Origin: an archaeon
GTDB lineage: Archaea > Nanobdellota > Nanobdellia > Pacearchaeales > GW2011-AR1
Length of the DNA: 24,631 nt
Reading direction: 5' to 3'
NCBI GenBank assembly: GCA_027341315.1
Contig: DAIENA010000002.1
Span: 12,391-37,021 of the forward strand
Shown here: positions 7,854 to 14,078 of the stretch, one piece after another
Position numbering within the stretch: position 1 is the stretch's first letter
Layout of the letters: each line of letters begins with the position of its first letter
Translations under genes and position numbers: made by a program
The notes under the pieces: model-generated
What the model saw: the letters and a program-made list of their open reading frames with translations, nothing else
Databases searched by the model: none
Told to the model about the DNA's origin: nothing

Positions 7854-8552
7854 GTGGCAGCGGTAAAATTTATATCCAAACTCCTGAAAGTTGAAGACGT
7901 GAATGAGAGCACAAAAATTCTTCATTTTTCGTCTCCGGAAAATTTTGAATTCAGAGCGGGGCAGTACGTGATGATTGCTTTTTATTCCGACGGAAAACGG
8001 ATTTTGCGTTCTTATTCTATTTTTTCATCACCCTATGAAAAAGATGAAATTTCTTTTTATCTAAAAAAAGTGGAAGGAGGGTATGCTTCAAATTTTTTAT
8101 TTAATATGAACGTTGGAGATGAAATTGAAATGAAAGGTCCGTTGGGAAATTTTGTTATTGAAGAGAGCTCCAAAAATATTTTTTTTATAAGCACCGGGAC
8201 GGGTTTTGCGCCTTTCATGAGTATGATAGAGGAATTGTTTCAAAAAAAGTTCAGCGGAAAAATTATTTTAATCCGGGGTCACAGAAGAGAGGAAGATTTA
8301 GTTTGCAATGAGAGACTAAAAAAAATTTCATCTCATTTGAATTTTGAAATCTATAACGTTTTGAGTAAATCAGAAAATAAAAATTATGAATTCAAGGGGC
8401 ACGTTCAGGATTTCTTGGAAGAAATTGTTCCTCCAAACTTTAACGGAGATTTTTACATTTGCGGTCTGAAAGAAATGGTTTTTCAGGTGCGGGAAAAACT
8501 TCATTCGCTCGGAATTTCAGACGGCCAAATTTTTTTTGAGAGGTACGACTAA
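7854..8552 (+). CDS. Ferredoxin-NADP reductase-like FAD/NAD(P)-binding oxidoreductase
   Basis: 232 residues starting at GTG. The FAD-binding beta-barrel has RSYS (52-55), the RxYS flavin-binding motif, then a phosphate-binding stretch ending GPLGNF (95-100). The NAD(P) domain has GTGFAP (115-120) and the CG motif at 203-204 (FYICGLKEMV). The chain ends ERYD. There is no 2Fe-2S domain, so it should pass electrons between NAD(P)H and a separate ferredoxin or similar partner; the partner and direction cannot be read from sequence. A TATA box is correctly placed for the GTG. The SET-domain gene follows after 30 nt with its own weak box. Confidence 0.88.
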   Translation: MAAVKFISKLLKVEDVNESTKILHFSSPENFEFRAGQYVMIAFYSDGKRILRSYSIFSSPYEKDEISFYLKKVEGGYASNFLFNMNVGDEIEMKGPLGNFVIEESSKNIFFISTGTGFAPFMSMIEELFQKKFSGKIILIRGHRREEDLVCNERLKKISSHLNFEIYNVLSKSENKNYEFKGHVQDFLEEIVPPNFNGDFYICGLKEMVFQVREKLHSLGISDGQIFFERYD

Positions 8553-8553
8553 G

Positions 8554-8560
8554 TTTAAGA
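8554..8560 (+). promoter_or_regulatory. TATA-like box of the SET-domain gene
   Basis: TTTAAGA, 23-29 nt upstream of the ATG at 8583, beginning just after the stop of the upstream gene. Confidence 0.35.
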
Positions 8561-8582
8561 ATATTGAATTACTCTTGTTAAA

Positions 8583-8963
8583 ATGATTGTGGTTGAAACT
8601 TATCTTAAAGAGTCTCTGGGCAAAGGAATTGGATTATTTAGTAAAAAATTTATTAAGAAGGGAACCGTTATGTGGAAATATAATCCTATTGTGGATATAA
8701 TAATTAACAAAAAGGACATTCCAAAACTCATGAAAAAATTTTATAATACTTATGCAGTAGAAGTAGATAAGAACAGAATTATGTTAAATACAGACAATGC
8801 AAGATTTGTTAATCATTCAAAAAATCCAAATATGAAAAGTTTTGGCAGATTTGATAATAATATTGCAATTAAAAACATAAATTCTGGTGAAGAAATAACT
8901 ATAGATTATGAGAAAATGGATGGCAAAATTAATTTCAGGGATTCGGAGAAAAATAAAAAATGA
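8583..8963 (+). CDS. Minimal SET-domain protein, probable lysine methyltransferase
   Basis: 126 residues that are essentially one SET domain. An N-terminal GKGIGLFSKKFIKKG (13-27) matches the usual GxGxF/A-xxxI-xxG opening. RFVNHS (74-79) is the pseudoknot NHS motif that binds AdoMet. GEEITIDYE (102-110) is the C-terminal motif with the catalytic Tyr109. There are no pre-SET or post-SET cysteines. The size is close to the viral vSET enzyme (about 119 residues). Family role: AdoMet-dependent protein lysine methylation. The substrate is unknown; archaeal histones or other basic proteins are only a guess. CpG is nearly absent (about 2-3 in 381 bp), unlike its neighbours, which suggests transfer. 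Its stop overlaps the next gene (ATGA). Confidence 0.85.
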   Translation: MIVVETYLKESLGKGIGLFSKKFIKKGTVMWKYNPIVDIIINKKDIPKLMKKFYNTYAVEVDKNRIMLNTDNARFVNHSKNPNMKSFGRFDNNIAIKNINSGEEITIDYEKMDGKINFRDSEKNKK

Positions 8964-9508
8964 AACACATTTATATAATTCATGGCTGGGGTTTTGACTC
9001 AAGTATGCCCTGGATAATCTGGCTCGAGGGAGAACTTCGACGTAAGGGATACGAAGTTCATTCATTTGACATGCCAAACACTGACGAACCCACAATTGAA
9101 ATCTGGGTTAAATTTTTGGAGGAAAATATTTCTGTTGTCGACGAAGAAACGTTTTTTGTCGGGCATAGTATCGGCGCGCAGACAATCATGAGGTTTTTGG
9201 AAAAAAGTCATAAACATCTTTTAATTGGGGGATGTGTATTTGTTGCACCCTGGCTTGATTTAATCGGACTAGGTTCTGACGAATTGAAAATTGCGCATCC
9301 GTGGCTCGACAATAAGATTGATTTTTCAAGAGTTCTTGACCATACGGGAAACATTGTCTGTATTTTTTCAACTAATGATCCATATGTTTCGCCCCGCGAA
9401 TGGAAAAAATTTGAAGAAGGTTTGAAGGCCAAGGTTATAATAAAAAAAGATTTTGGACATTTTGAAGATACAAAAAAAATTCCTGAAATTTTAGAATTTT
9501 TAAAGTAA
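8960..9508 (+). CDS. RBBP9/YdeN-like serine hydrolase (alpha/beta hydrolase)
   Basis: 182 residues, typical for the small RBBP9/YdeN family. It opens with IIHGWGFDSSMPWIIWLEGEL, the HG oxyanion-side motif. The nucleophile elbow is GHSIG (Ser70), the acid is Asp140 in STNDPYV, and the histidine is His167 in DFGHF. The three residues stand in the correct order and spacing for a catalytic triad. The physiological substrate is not known for most members. The ATGA overlap with the SET-domain gene makes a translationally coupled pair. It converges on the mtq2-like gene with a 1-nt gap. Confidence 0.88.
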   Translation: MKHIYIIHGWGFDSSMPWIIWLEGELRRKGYEVHSFDMPNTDEPTIEIWVKFLEENISVVDEETFFVGHSIGAQTIMRFLEKSHKHLLIGGCVFVAPWLDLIGLGSDELKIAHPWLDNKIDFSRVLDHTGNIVCIFSTNDPYVSPREWKKFEEGLKAKVIIKKDFGHFEDTKKIPEILEFLK

Positions 9509-9509
9509 A

Positions 9510-10025
9510 TTATAACTTTAATTCCCACACAAATAATTTTTCAAAAAATAATTTTTTTTCGCCGACGAGAGTTTTTTTGAAATTCCCCCATTTTACTCCG
9601 CGCGTCAACGATGAAGTTAACAAAAAAATTTGCCCATTTTTTTCTAGATATTCAGGTAATTCGATGAGAAATTGATTAATTATTTTGGAACCGGTTTTTC
9701 CGCCGGTTGTTGCAGTTTGTGATTTTTTATCTTCCATTTTATCTTCCGGAAGATATGGGGGGTTAAAAAAAATCACGTCGAACTTTCCGACAACTTTTGA
9801 AAACAAATTGGATTCGAATACATTCAATTTTTTTTCTTTGCATAACTTAACCGCCTCGGAATTTATATCGACGCCGACGAGAGTTTTGAATCCGAATTTT
9901 TTTAAATTTTCCAAAATGTAACCGGAACCGACTCCGATTTCGAGTATTTTTACGTCTTTGTCTCTTAAATTTTTTTTAAGGACGTCAAGCATCAAGAACG
10001 TGTCGTCAGATGGTTCGTAAATCAT
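9510..10025 (-). CDS. Mtq2/HemK2-like class I methyltransferase, probable release factor aRF1 glutamine methyltransferase
   Basis: 171 residues. The N-terminal YEPSDDTFLMLD (3-14) matches the Y-P-x-D/E-DT-x-LLLD signature of HemK2/Mtq2 (N6AMT1). Motif I is EIGVGSG (29-35), the motif II acid is Asp53 in GVDIN, and motif IV is NPPY (88-91), which accepts the side-chain amide nitrogen. Eukaryotic relatives methylate the GGQ glutamine of eRF1 together with Trm112; archaeal ones are thought to act likewise on aRF1. No Trm112-like gene is seen here. It follows the tail-anchored orphan after 5 nt on the same strand and is probably cotranscribed with it. Confidence 0.86.
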   Translation of the reverse strand: MIYEPSDDTFLMLDVLKKNLRDKDVKILEIGVGSGYILENLKKFGFKTLVGVDINSEAVKLCKEKKLNVFESNLFSKVVGKFDVIFFNPPYLPEDKMEDKKSQTATTGGKTGSKIINQFLIELPEYLEKNGQIFLLTSSLTRGVKWGNFKKTLVGEKKLFFEKLFVWELKL

Positions 10026-10030
10026 GAAAT

Positions 10031-10579
10031 TTATCCGAACAGTCCGTTAATAAAATTTACGAGTTCGGATTTAAACAAAATTACCATTGCAAGAATTCCC
10101 AAAAGAACGAAGAGAGTCACAACGAGAGTGATTGTTAAAGTTTTACTTTTTAATGTTTTAGGATTTTCTTCTTCGCCATAACTTGAAATTTTTTGCAGGG
10201 GTCTATTTTCAACTTCTTTTTTTTGCTCCACTCCGGATGTGTTTGGGACTTTTGTTTGGGCAGATTGAGTGATTATTTTTTCGTCCTTTTCTTTTTTTTG
10301 GAAAATACCTTTTTTCTCGTCGGGTTTTCCAGTATTTTTTTCATCCGACTTTCCAGTATTTTTTTCCTTTGATTTATTTTCGTTCAAAATTTGGGCTTCG
10401 GAAATACCTTTTTGGAGGTAAAGATAAGCTCTCGCGGCGTCTTCAATTTCCTCTTTTTTATATCCCGCCTGATAAAAACTCATCATCGCTTCTTTTAGTG
10501 TTTGTCCTCTTTCAAGCGCACTTTTCAACCCCCCGAGAATTTCCTGGTTTGTCAGTAAATATTCTTCCTCTTTTACCAT
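10031..10579 (-). CDS. Tail-anchored orphan protein with N-terminal helical domain
   Basis: 182 residues, not assigned to a named family. Residues 1-56 form a compact helical domain (NQEILGGLKSALERGQTLKEAMMSFYQAGYKKEEIEDAA) of the kind found in many small archaeal proteins, a UBA-like three-helix pattern. Residues 60-140 are charged and low in complexity and include the near-repeat EKNTGKSDEKNTGKPDEK. A single membrane helix lies at about 147-169, followed by a short tail, so the N-terminus should face the cytoplasm. It is the first gene of a unit with the mtq2-like gene, with a TATA-like box 22-29 nt upstream. The function is unknown. Confidence 0.72.
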   Translation of the reverse strand: MVKEEEYLLTNQEILGGLKSALERGQTLKEAMMSFYQAGYKKEEIEDAARAYLYLQKGISEAQILNENKSKEKNTGKSDEKNTGKPDEKKGIFQKKEKDEKIITQSAQTKVPNTSGVEQKKEVENRPLQKISSYGEEENPKTLKSKTLTITLVVTLFVLLGILAMVILFKSELVNFINGLFG

Positions 10580-10600
10580 GAATTAAATAAGGACAGAGCG

Positions 10601-10608
10601 TTTAAAAA
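10601..10608 (-). promoter_or_regulatory. TATA-like box of the tail-anchored orphan / mtq2-like unit
   Basis: TTTTTAAA on the minus strand, 22-29 nt upstream of the ATG at 10579. Confidence 0.45.
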
Positions 10609-10614
10609 TTTGTC

Positions 10615-11013
10615 TTATAGGTTTATTCTCCAAAATCCTTTTGGTTCATCATCTCCGTCATGAAACCATTCTCCAAAAATCTCTTTTGTATCTTCAACTA
10701 TATTTCCTTCGTAATTTATGGTACTAAAATTAGAGTCATATTTCATTCCAATTCTCCAGTCAGGTGTTAAACTATTTTCATAATATAATTTATCAAATTT
10801 TATTTTATTAAACTTGGTTATATATCCATATCCAATAAACTTTTGATTTTTTCTGCCTTCTGCCAAGACGCAATCTCTTCCATTCAATGTAAAAGTTCCA
10901 ACTTCGGAATCGTAATCAAAAATTATCTTGAAAAATTCCCTTCCTTTTTCTTTGTCAGGTCCGTGTACGAAAAAACCTTCTTTTTCGCCTTCAAGTAGTT
11001 CTTTCAATCCCAT
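10615..11013 (-). CDS. Small beta-rich orphan protein
   Basis: 132 residues, not recognised. The sequence alternates aromatic and polar residues with many Gly, Asp and Tyr, as in a beta-barrel or sandwich (FVHGPDKEKGREFFKIIF, TFTLNGRDCVLAEG, GYGYITKFNKIKF, GFWRINL at the end). There is no signal peptide, membrane helix or cysteine pair. CpG is low (about 20 per kb). It has a good TATA box of its own, 22-29 nt before ATG, which supports its being a real gene. It lies between RNase J and the tail-anchored orphan on the same strand. Confidence 0.65.
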   Translation of the reverse strand: MGLKELLEGEKEGFFVHGPDKEKGREFFKIIFDYDSEVGTFTLNGRDCVLAEGRKNQKFIGYGYITKFNKIKFDKLYYENSLTPDWRIGMKYDSNFSTINYEGNIVEDTKEIFGEWFHDGDDEPKGFWRINL

Positions 11014-11034
11014 GAAAAGTTTAGTTTTTTAAAG

Positions 11035-11042
11035 TTTATAAA
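11035..11042 (-). promoter_or_regulatory. TATA box of the beta-rich orphan
   Basis: TTTATAAA, 22-29 nt upstream of the ATG at 11013, in the gap after the RNase J stop. Confidence 0.55.
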
Positions 11043-11045
11043 AAT

Positions 11046-12386
11046 TTATATTTTCAAAACGTCGCCGTTTTTCATTAGATGAGAACTTTCTCCGAGTTCA
11101 TAGTCAAATTCTTCTCCCAGGTTTATCAGAGGCTCTTCTTGTTCCTGGGAACCATGCGCCGGAATCAGATGTTCCGGTTTTAGAATTCTTATCATCTCCC
11201 TCATATCTTCACGACTTCCGTGTCCGTGAACGTGGACGTCCGATTGAAGTTTGACTCCCATTTTTCTCAGTTTACTATCGAGTTTTTTTCTTGATTCGAT
11301 ATTTACTTCAGTTGGAATCACACTTGAAGAAAAAATTAAATTGTCGCCTTCACGGAATTGAAAACTTGTTTGACCTTTTGAAATTCGGTCTAATATAGAA
11401 TTTTCCTCTCCCTGGTGACCCGTACAAACCACAATATATCTCCCGCGATTTTCCTCCACTTTTTTTAACATTGAATCTACTTCCCGTCGGTATTTTACAA
11501 TTCTTATTTTATTTTTGAACGGGCATTTTCCAATTTGAATTGCGCAGTTTACATATTTTGCAAGGCTTCTTCCTAAAAAAATAATTTCCCTCTTTGTTCT
11601 TTGGGCGATTTTAACAATATTATTTAATCTTTCAATGTGGCTTGAAAATGTTGTTATAAAAATTGCTTTTTCTCCGCGAGTTATTTTTGAGAATGCCTCC
11701 TCAAGAAGATGCTCTGCAACTTTTTCTCCTCCAGGTTTTTTTTCAGTTCCAGAATAAAGCGAATCCATTACAAGAGCTTTTACTTTTTGTTTTCCTATTT
11801 CCTTCAATCGTCTGTAATTCGGAGGAAGTCCAAGTGTCGGGTAATTATCAAATTTTAAATCAAGGGCATAAAAAAATACCCCCTCATTTGTGTGAAGTGC
11901 GACGTAAGCGCAGTCAATTGTTGAGTGTGTTGCATTAACAAATTCGACGACAATTTCCCCGTTTTCCGTTTTTATTTTGTGAGTTGAATTGGCGTGCACG
12001 GATTTTATTTTGTTGTTTACTTTTATTTTTGAATCTTCGATTAATGATTCTAAAACTTTTATTGTAAAAGGCGTTCCGAAAACGTCGACATTTGGATACC
12101 TGCTTATTAGAAAGGGCAACCCTCCGACGTGGTCCAGGTGTGCGTGAGAAAGAAATATTCCCTTGACTTTTCTTCGCCAATCCAGTTTATCGAGAACTCG
12201 GTCGTCGGGAACTCCTCCGACGTTTCTTAAGCCCGGCAGACTATATCCAATTTTTTCTGTCTCCTGGAGTTCAATTATTCCTGGAAGAAAAAAACCGCAA
12301 TCAAAAATAAACACGCTTTCGCCGACTTTAACTGCAGTCATATTTTTTCCGACTTCTTCGTAACCGCCGATTGTGCAAATTTCCAT
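11046..12386 (-). CDS. rnj: Archaeal ribonuclease J (beta-CASP 5'-3' exoribonuclease)
   Basis: 446 residues, the length of archaeal RNase J, which lacks the C-terminal extension of the bacterial enzyme. Metallo-beta-lactamase motifs are HAHLDH (81-86), His154 in NATHST and Asp176 in ALDLKFD, where many family members have TGDFKFD. The beta-CASP region includes FITTFSSHIERL and VVCTGHQGEE. The C-terminus has HVHGHGSREDM and LIPAHGS, supplying the last ligands. Role: processive 5'-3' RNA degradation. Having both FttA and RNase J in one window is consistent with a euryarchaeal or DPANN gene set. A TATA-like box lies 26-33 nt upstream. Confidence 0.92.
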   Translation of the reverse strand: MEICTIGGYEEVGKNMTAVKVGESVFIFDCGFFLPGIIELQETEKIGYSLPGLRNVGGVPDDRVLDKLDWRRKVKGIFLSHAHLDHVGGLPFLISRYPNVDVFGTPFTIKVLESLIEDSKIKVNNKIKSVHANSTHKIKTENGEIVVEFVNATHSTIDCAYVALHTNEGVFFYALDLKFDNYPTLGLPPNYRRLKEIGKQKVKALVMDSLYSGTEKKPGGEKVAEHLLEEAFSKITRGEKAIFITTFSSHIERLNNIVKIAQRTKREIIFLGRSLAKYVNCAIQIGKCPFKNKIRIVKYRREVDSMLKKVEENRGRYIVVCTGHQGEENSILDRISKGQTSFQFREGDNLIFSSSVIPTEVNIESRKKLDSKLRKMGVKLQSDVHVHGHGSREDMREMIRILKPEHLIPAHGSQEQEEPLINLGEEFDYELGESSHLMKNGDVLKI

Positions 12387-12411
12387 TTTATAAAATAGTT
12401 ATGAAGATTTG

Positions 12412-12419
12412 GTTTAAAA
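12412..12419 (-). promoter_or_regulatory. TATA-like box of RNase J
   Basis: TTTTAAAC on the minus strand, 26-33 nt upstream of the ATG at 12386. Confidence 0.4.
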
Positions 12420-12431
12420 TGGTTTTGGAAA

Positions 12432-12767
12432 TTAATTGGCTTCAACGGACATTTCTATGATTTCATCTGTAAGAAAATTTCCATTTTCAAGAACGAGTTT
12501 TTCAAGAATCTCCAAATTTTTCTTGTGCTCTCTGCAGTAAGAGAGTTCTACAGAAAAAAATTTGGGGTCTTTAACTTTTATATTCAACTCCAGACATTTA
12601 AACATTTTTGTAACTTTTTCAAATTTCTTGCAATCTTTAGTTCCAATTAAATATTCTCTATACTCAAAACCAGAAGAATTGCAAACATAACAGTGGTGAT
12701 TTTTTTCTGAACCTAATTTTACTGGTTTAGGCTCGCTTTCTTTGTAAAATAAAACTTCTATATTCAT
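12432..12767 (-). CDS. Cys/His orphan protein, possible zinc binding
   Basis: 111 residues, not recognised. Cys26 and Cys29 (HHCYVC) pair with Cys78 and His81 (YCREH) in a CxxC-x48-CxxH arrangement that could hold one zinc ion. The segment between them is beta-rich and the C-terminus is helical and acidic. A similar CxxC...CxxH pattern occurs in the orphan at 22089-22343, though the rest does not align. CpG is very low (about 9 per kb). It is divergent from rnp2 across a 50-nt spacer with one shared TATA element, so its start is well fixed. It may be cotranscribed with RNase J, 45 nt downstream. Confidence 0.68.
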   Translation of the reverse strand: MNIEVLFYKESEPKPVKLGSEKNHHCYVCNSSGFEYREYLIGTKDCKKFEKVTKMFKCLELNIKVKDPKFFSVELSYCREHKKNLEILEKLVLENGNFLTDEIIEMSVEAN

Positions 12768-12787
12768 TAAGATTTTATTAAGAAAAG

Positions 12788-12795
12788 ATATTTAA
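12788..12795. promoter_or_regulatory. Shared bidirectional TATA element, Cys/His orphan and rnp2
   Basis: ATATTTAA reads as a TATA-like box on both strands. Its centre (12792) is 25 nt from the minus-strand ATG at 12767 and 26 nt from the plus-strand ATG at 12818. The two start codons are separated by exactly 50 nt. Confidence 0.6.
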
Positions 12796-12817
12796 GGATT
12801 TGGAGTTTTCATTATAT

Positions 12818-13087
12818 ATGAAATCTTTAATTCCGTCGCACAGAGAAAAGAAAAGATATCTCCTTCTTCGCGGGGAAAATCTCAAAAAAAATGTTCCTCT
12901 TGCGATAAAAGAATTCGTCGGAACTTTGGGCTTGAGTGAAGCGTCACCGACGTGGATAAAAGAAAATGTATTATCTGTTAATCGAAATTCAGTCGACAAA
13001 GTCAAGGCGTCGTTTGCGGTTTTTCCTGAAAAAATTGACGTCGTGAAAATTAGCGGAACGCTTAGAAGTCTTGGTTTTAAAAATTAA
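12818..13087 (+). CDS. rnp2: RNase P protein component 2 (Pop5 family)
   Basis: 89 residues. The N-terminal MKSLIPSHREKKRYLLL matches the Pop5/Rnp2 opening (LxPxxREKKRY). The C-terminal half, with NRNSVDKVKASFAVF and VVKISGTLRSLGFK, matches the family's conserved C-terminal strand-helix-strand. The protein helps the RNase P RNA form its active site for tRNA 5' maturation. It is shorter than typical members (about 110-130), with a reduced middle. I chose ATG at 12818, not an upstream in-frame TTG at 12800, because homologues begin here and the shared TATA element is correctly spaced for it. The usual partner Rpp30 is not in the window. Confidence 0.88.
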   Translation: MKSLIPSHREKKRYLLLRGENLKKNVPLAIKEFVGTLGLSEASPTWIKENVLSVNRNSVDKVKASFAVFPEKIDVVKISGTLRSLGFKN

Positions 13088-13118
13088 ATAAAATTATTCT
13101 TTCTTTTGAATTAATGTA

Positions 13119-13139
13119 GGATTAAAGTAATTATAATCC
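13119..13139. other. Small hairpin downstream of rnp2
   Basis: GGATTA and TAATCC form a 6-bp stem with a 9-nt loop (13125-13133). It lies in the 126-nt spacer between convergent rnp2 and trmB. It could be part of a 3' end or of a small RNA; nothing else identifies it. Confidence 0.3.
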
Positions 13140-13150
13140 ACACAAAATAG

Positions 13151-13187
13151 ATGGAGGCTCCATAGCCCCTTTTCTTTTTATGAATTT
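13151..13187 (+). terminator. Possible termination region after rnp2: small hairpin and T-runs
   Basis: ATGGA-GGC-TCCAT (13151-13163) is a 5-bp inverted repeat, followed by CCCC and then several T-rich runs. U-rich tracts are the archaeal termination signal cut by FttA. The GGAGGCTCCATAGCCCC stretch stands out in otherwise AT-rich DNA. Confidence 0.35.
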
Positions 13188-13191
13188 TTTT

Positions 13192-13222
13192 GTTAAGTAT
13201 TTTATTCGAAAATTTACTTAAC
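13192..13222. other. Inverted repeat spanning the trmB stop codon
   Basis: GTTAAGT (13192-13198) pairs with ACTTAAC (13216-13222). An inner ATTTT/AAAAT stem extends it apart from a 2-nt bulge, with loop ATTCG. It encloses the trmB stop codon and may form the 3' end hairpin of the trmB mRNA. Confidence 0.4.
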
Positions 13223-14020
13223 TGGTTTCATGTCTTTCCAGGCAAGTTCAAACATTTGTTCTAATGCAGAAGCGAAGAATTCCGTGTTTATCCAGACGCC
13301 GACATCGTAGTTTGGATGGAACTTTTCGTCGTCTAAGAGCATAAACATTATCTGGTTTGAATCTATAATTGTGAATCTTGCTTTGAAGTTTTCGATGCTT
13401 CGAACTTCGGCAACCTTTTTCAACTCTCTTGCAACCTGGAGGTTATTTTTGTCAATAGGGGCAGCAATTCTTATTTTAACTCCCCTCTTTTTTACTTTCT
13501 CGAAACTGGACATAAGAATTTCAAGCTTTCGGTTCAATCCTTCGGAAGTTGTAACCATTGTTATTGTTTTTTCAGCGTCTCTAACCATCATATCTAGGTG
13601 ATTGTACAAATTCTGTCTTCCTTTTAGACTTCCGGAAAGGTCCGAAGGTTCAACAAATTTTATTCCTTTTGTGAACAACCCGGTTAATTCATCAAGAACT
13701 TCGTCGCCCTTAAGAGTTTCGAGTCTTCTTGTTTTTTCTTTTGCATCAACCATCAAATTTTTCTTTACTCTTTCCACAACTTCTTCAGGTTTTAATGCAA
13801 CAAACTTAATTGGTTTACCAACCTTCATTATGATAAATCCTTTCTTTTCCAAGGACTCAAGAATGTCATAAGTACGTGATCGCGGAACGTCCGAAATCGT
13901 TGAAAGTTCCCCGGCAGTAGAAGTTCCTCTTGACAACAACGCTGTCCAGACTTTTACTTCGTATAGGTTCAAATCAAAAATCTTTCGCAGTCTGCCTAAA
14001 AATTCATCCTTAACTATCAT
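13214..14020 (-). CDS. TrmB family transcriptional regulator
   Basis: 268 residues. The N-terminal winged helix (about 15-80) has the TrmB pattern LNLYEVKVWTALLSRGTSTAGELSTISDVPRSRTYDILESLEKKGFI, with the recognition helix around 46-60. After a helical linker, residues 120-268 form a PLD-like/TrmB sensor domain (GRQNLYNHLDMMVRDAEKTITMVTTSE, then KKRGVKIRIAAPID and RSIENFKARFTIIDSNQIMFMLLDD). Known members sense sugars or other small molecules; the ligand is not predictable here. The gene starts 58 nt after ileS with its own TATA-like box. A 7+4+7 inverted repeat directly before the ATG suggests autoregulation. Confidence 0.87.
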   Translation of the reverse strand: MIVKDEFLGRLRKIFDLNLYEVKVWTALLSRGTSTAGELSTISDVPRSRTYDILESLEKKGFIIMKVGKPIKFVALKPEEVVERVKKNLMVDAKEKTRRLETLKGDEVLDELTGLFTKGIKFVEPSDLSGSLKGRQNLYNHLDMMVRDAEKTITMVTTSEGLNRKLEILMSSFEKVKKRGVKIRIAAPIDKNNLQVARELKKVAEVRSIENFKARFTIIDSNQIMFMLLDDEKFHPNYDVGVWINTEFFASALEQMFELAWKDMKPVK

Positions 14021-14021
14021 T

Positions 14022-14039
14022 TTCTTATCTTCATAAGAA
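14022..14039. promoter_or_regulatory. Inverted repeat before trmB, candidate autoregulatory operator
   Basis: TTCTTAT-CTTC-ATAAGAA is a perfect 7-bp inverted repeat with a 4-nt spacer. It begins 1 nt upstream of the trmB ATG and covers the predicted transcription start. TrmB proteins bind palindromes as dimers. Confidence 0.45.
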
Positions 14040-14046
14040 GTTTTAG

Positions 14047-14057
14047 TTTTTAAATAT
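14047..14057 (-). promoter_or_regulatory. TATA-like box of trmB
   Basis: ATATTTAAAAA on the minus strand, 27-37 nt upstream of the ATG at 14020, predicting a leader of a few nt. Confidence 0.45.
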
Positions 14058-14078
14058 TGCTATTCTGAAGAAGTAATC

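Noticed and set aside
10250..10350. Near-repeat EKNTGKSDE / EKNTGKPDE in the tail-anchored orphan as a functional repeat array
   Set aside because: Only two copies in a low-complexity linker; more likely slippage than a structural repeat.
12800..12817. Upstream TTG start for rnp2
   Set aside because: Homologues begin at the ATG at 12818, and the shared TATA element is spaced for that ATG.
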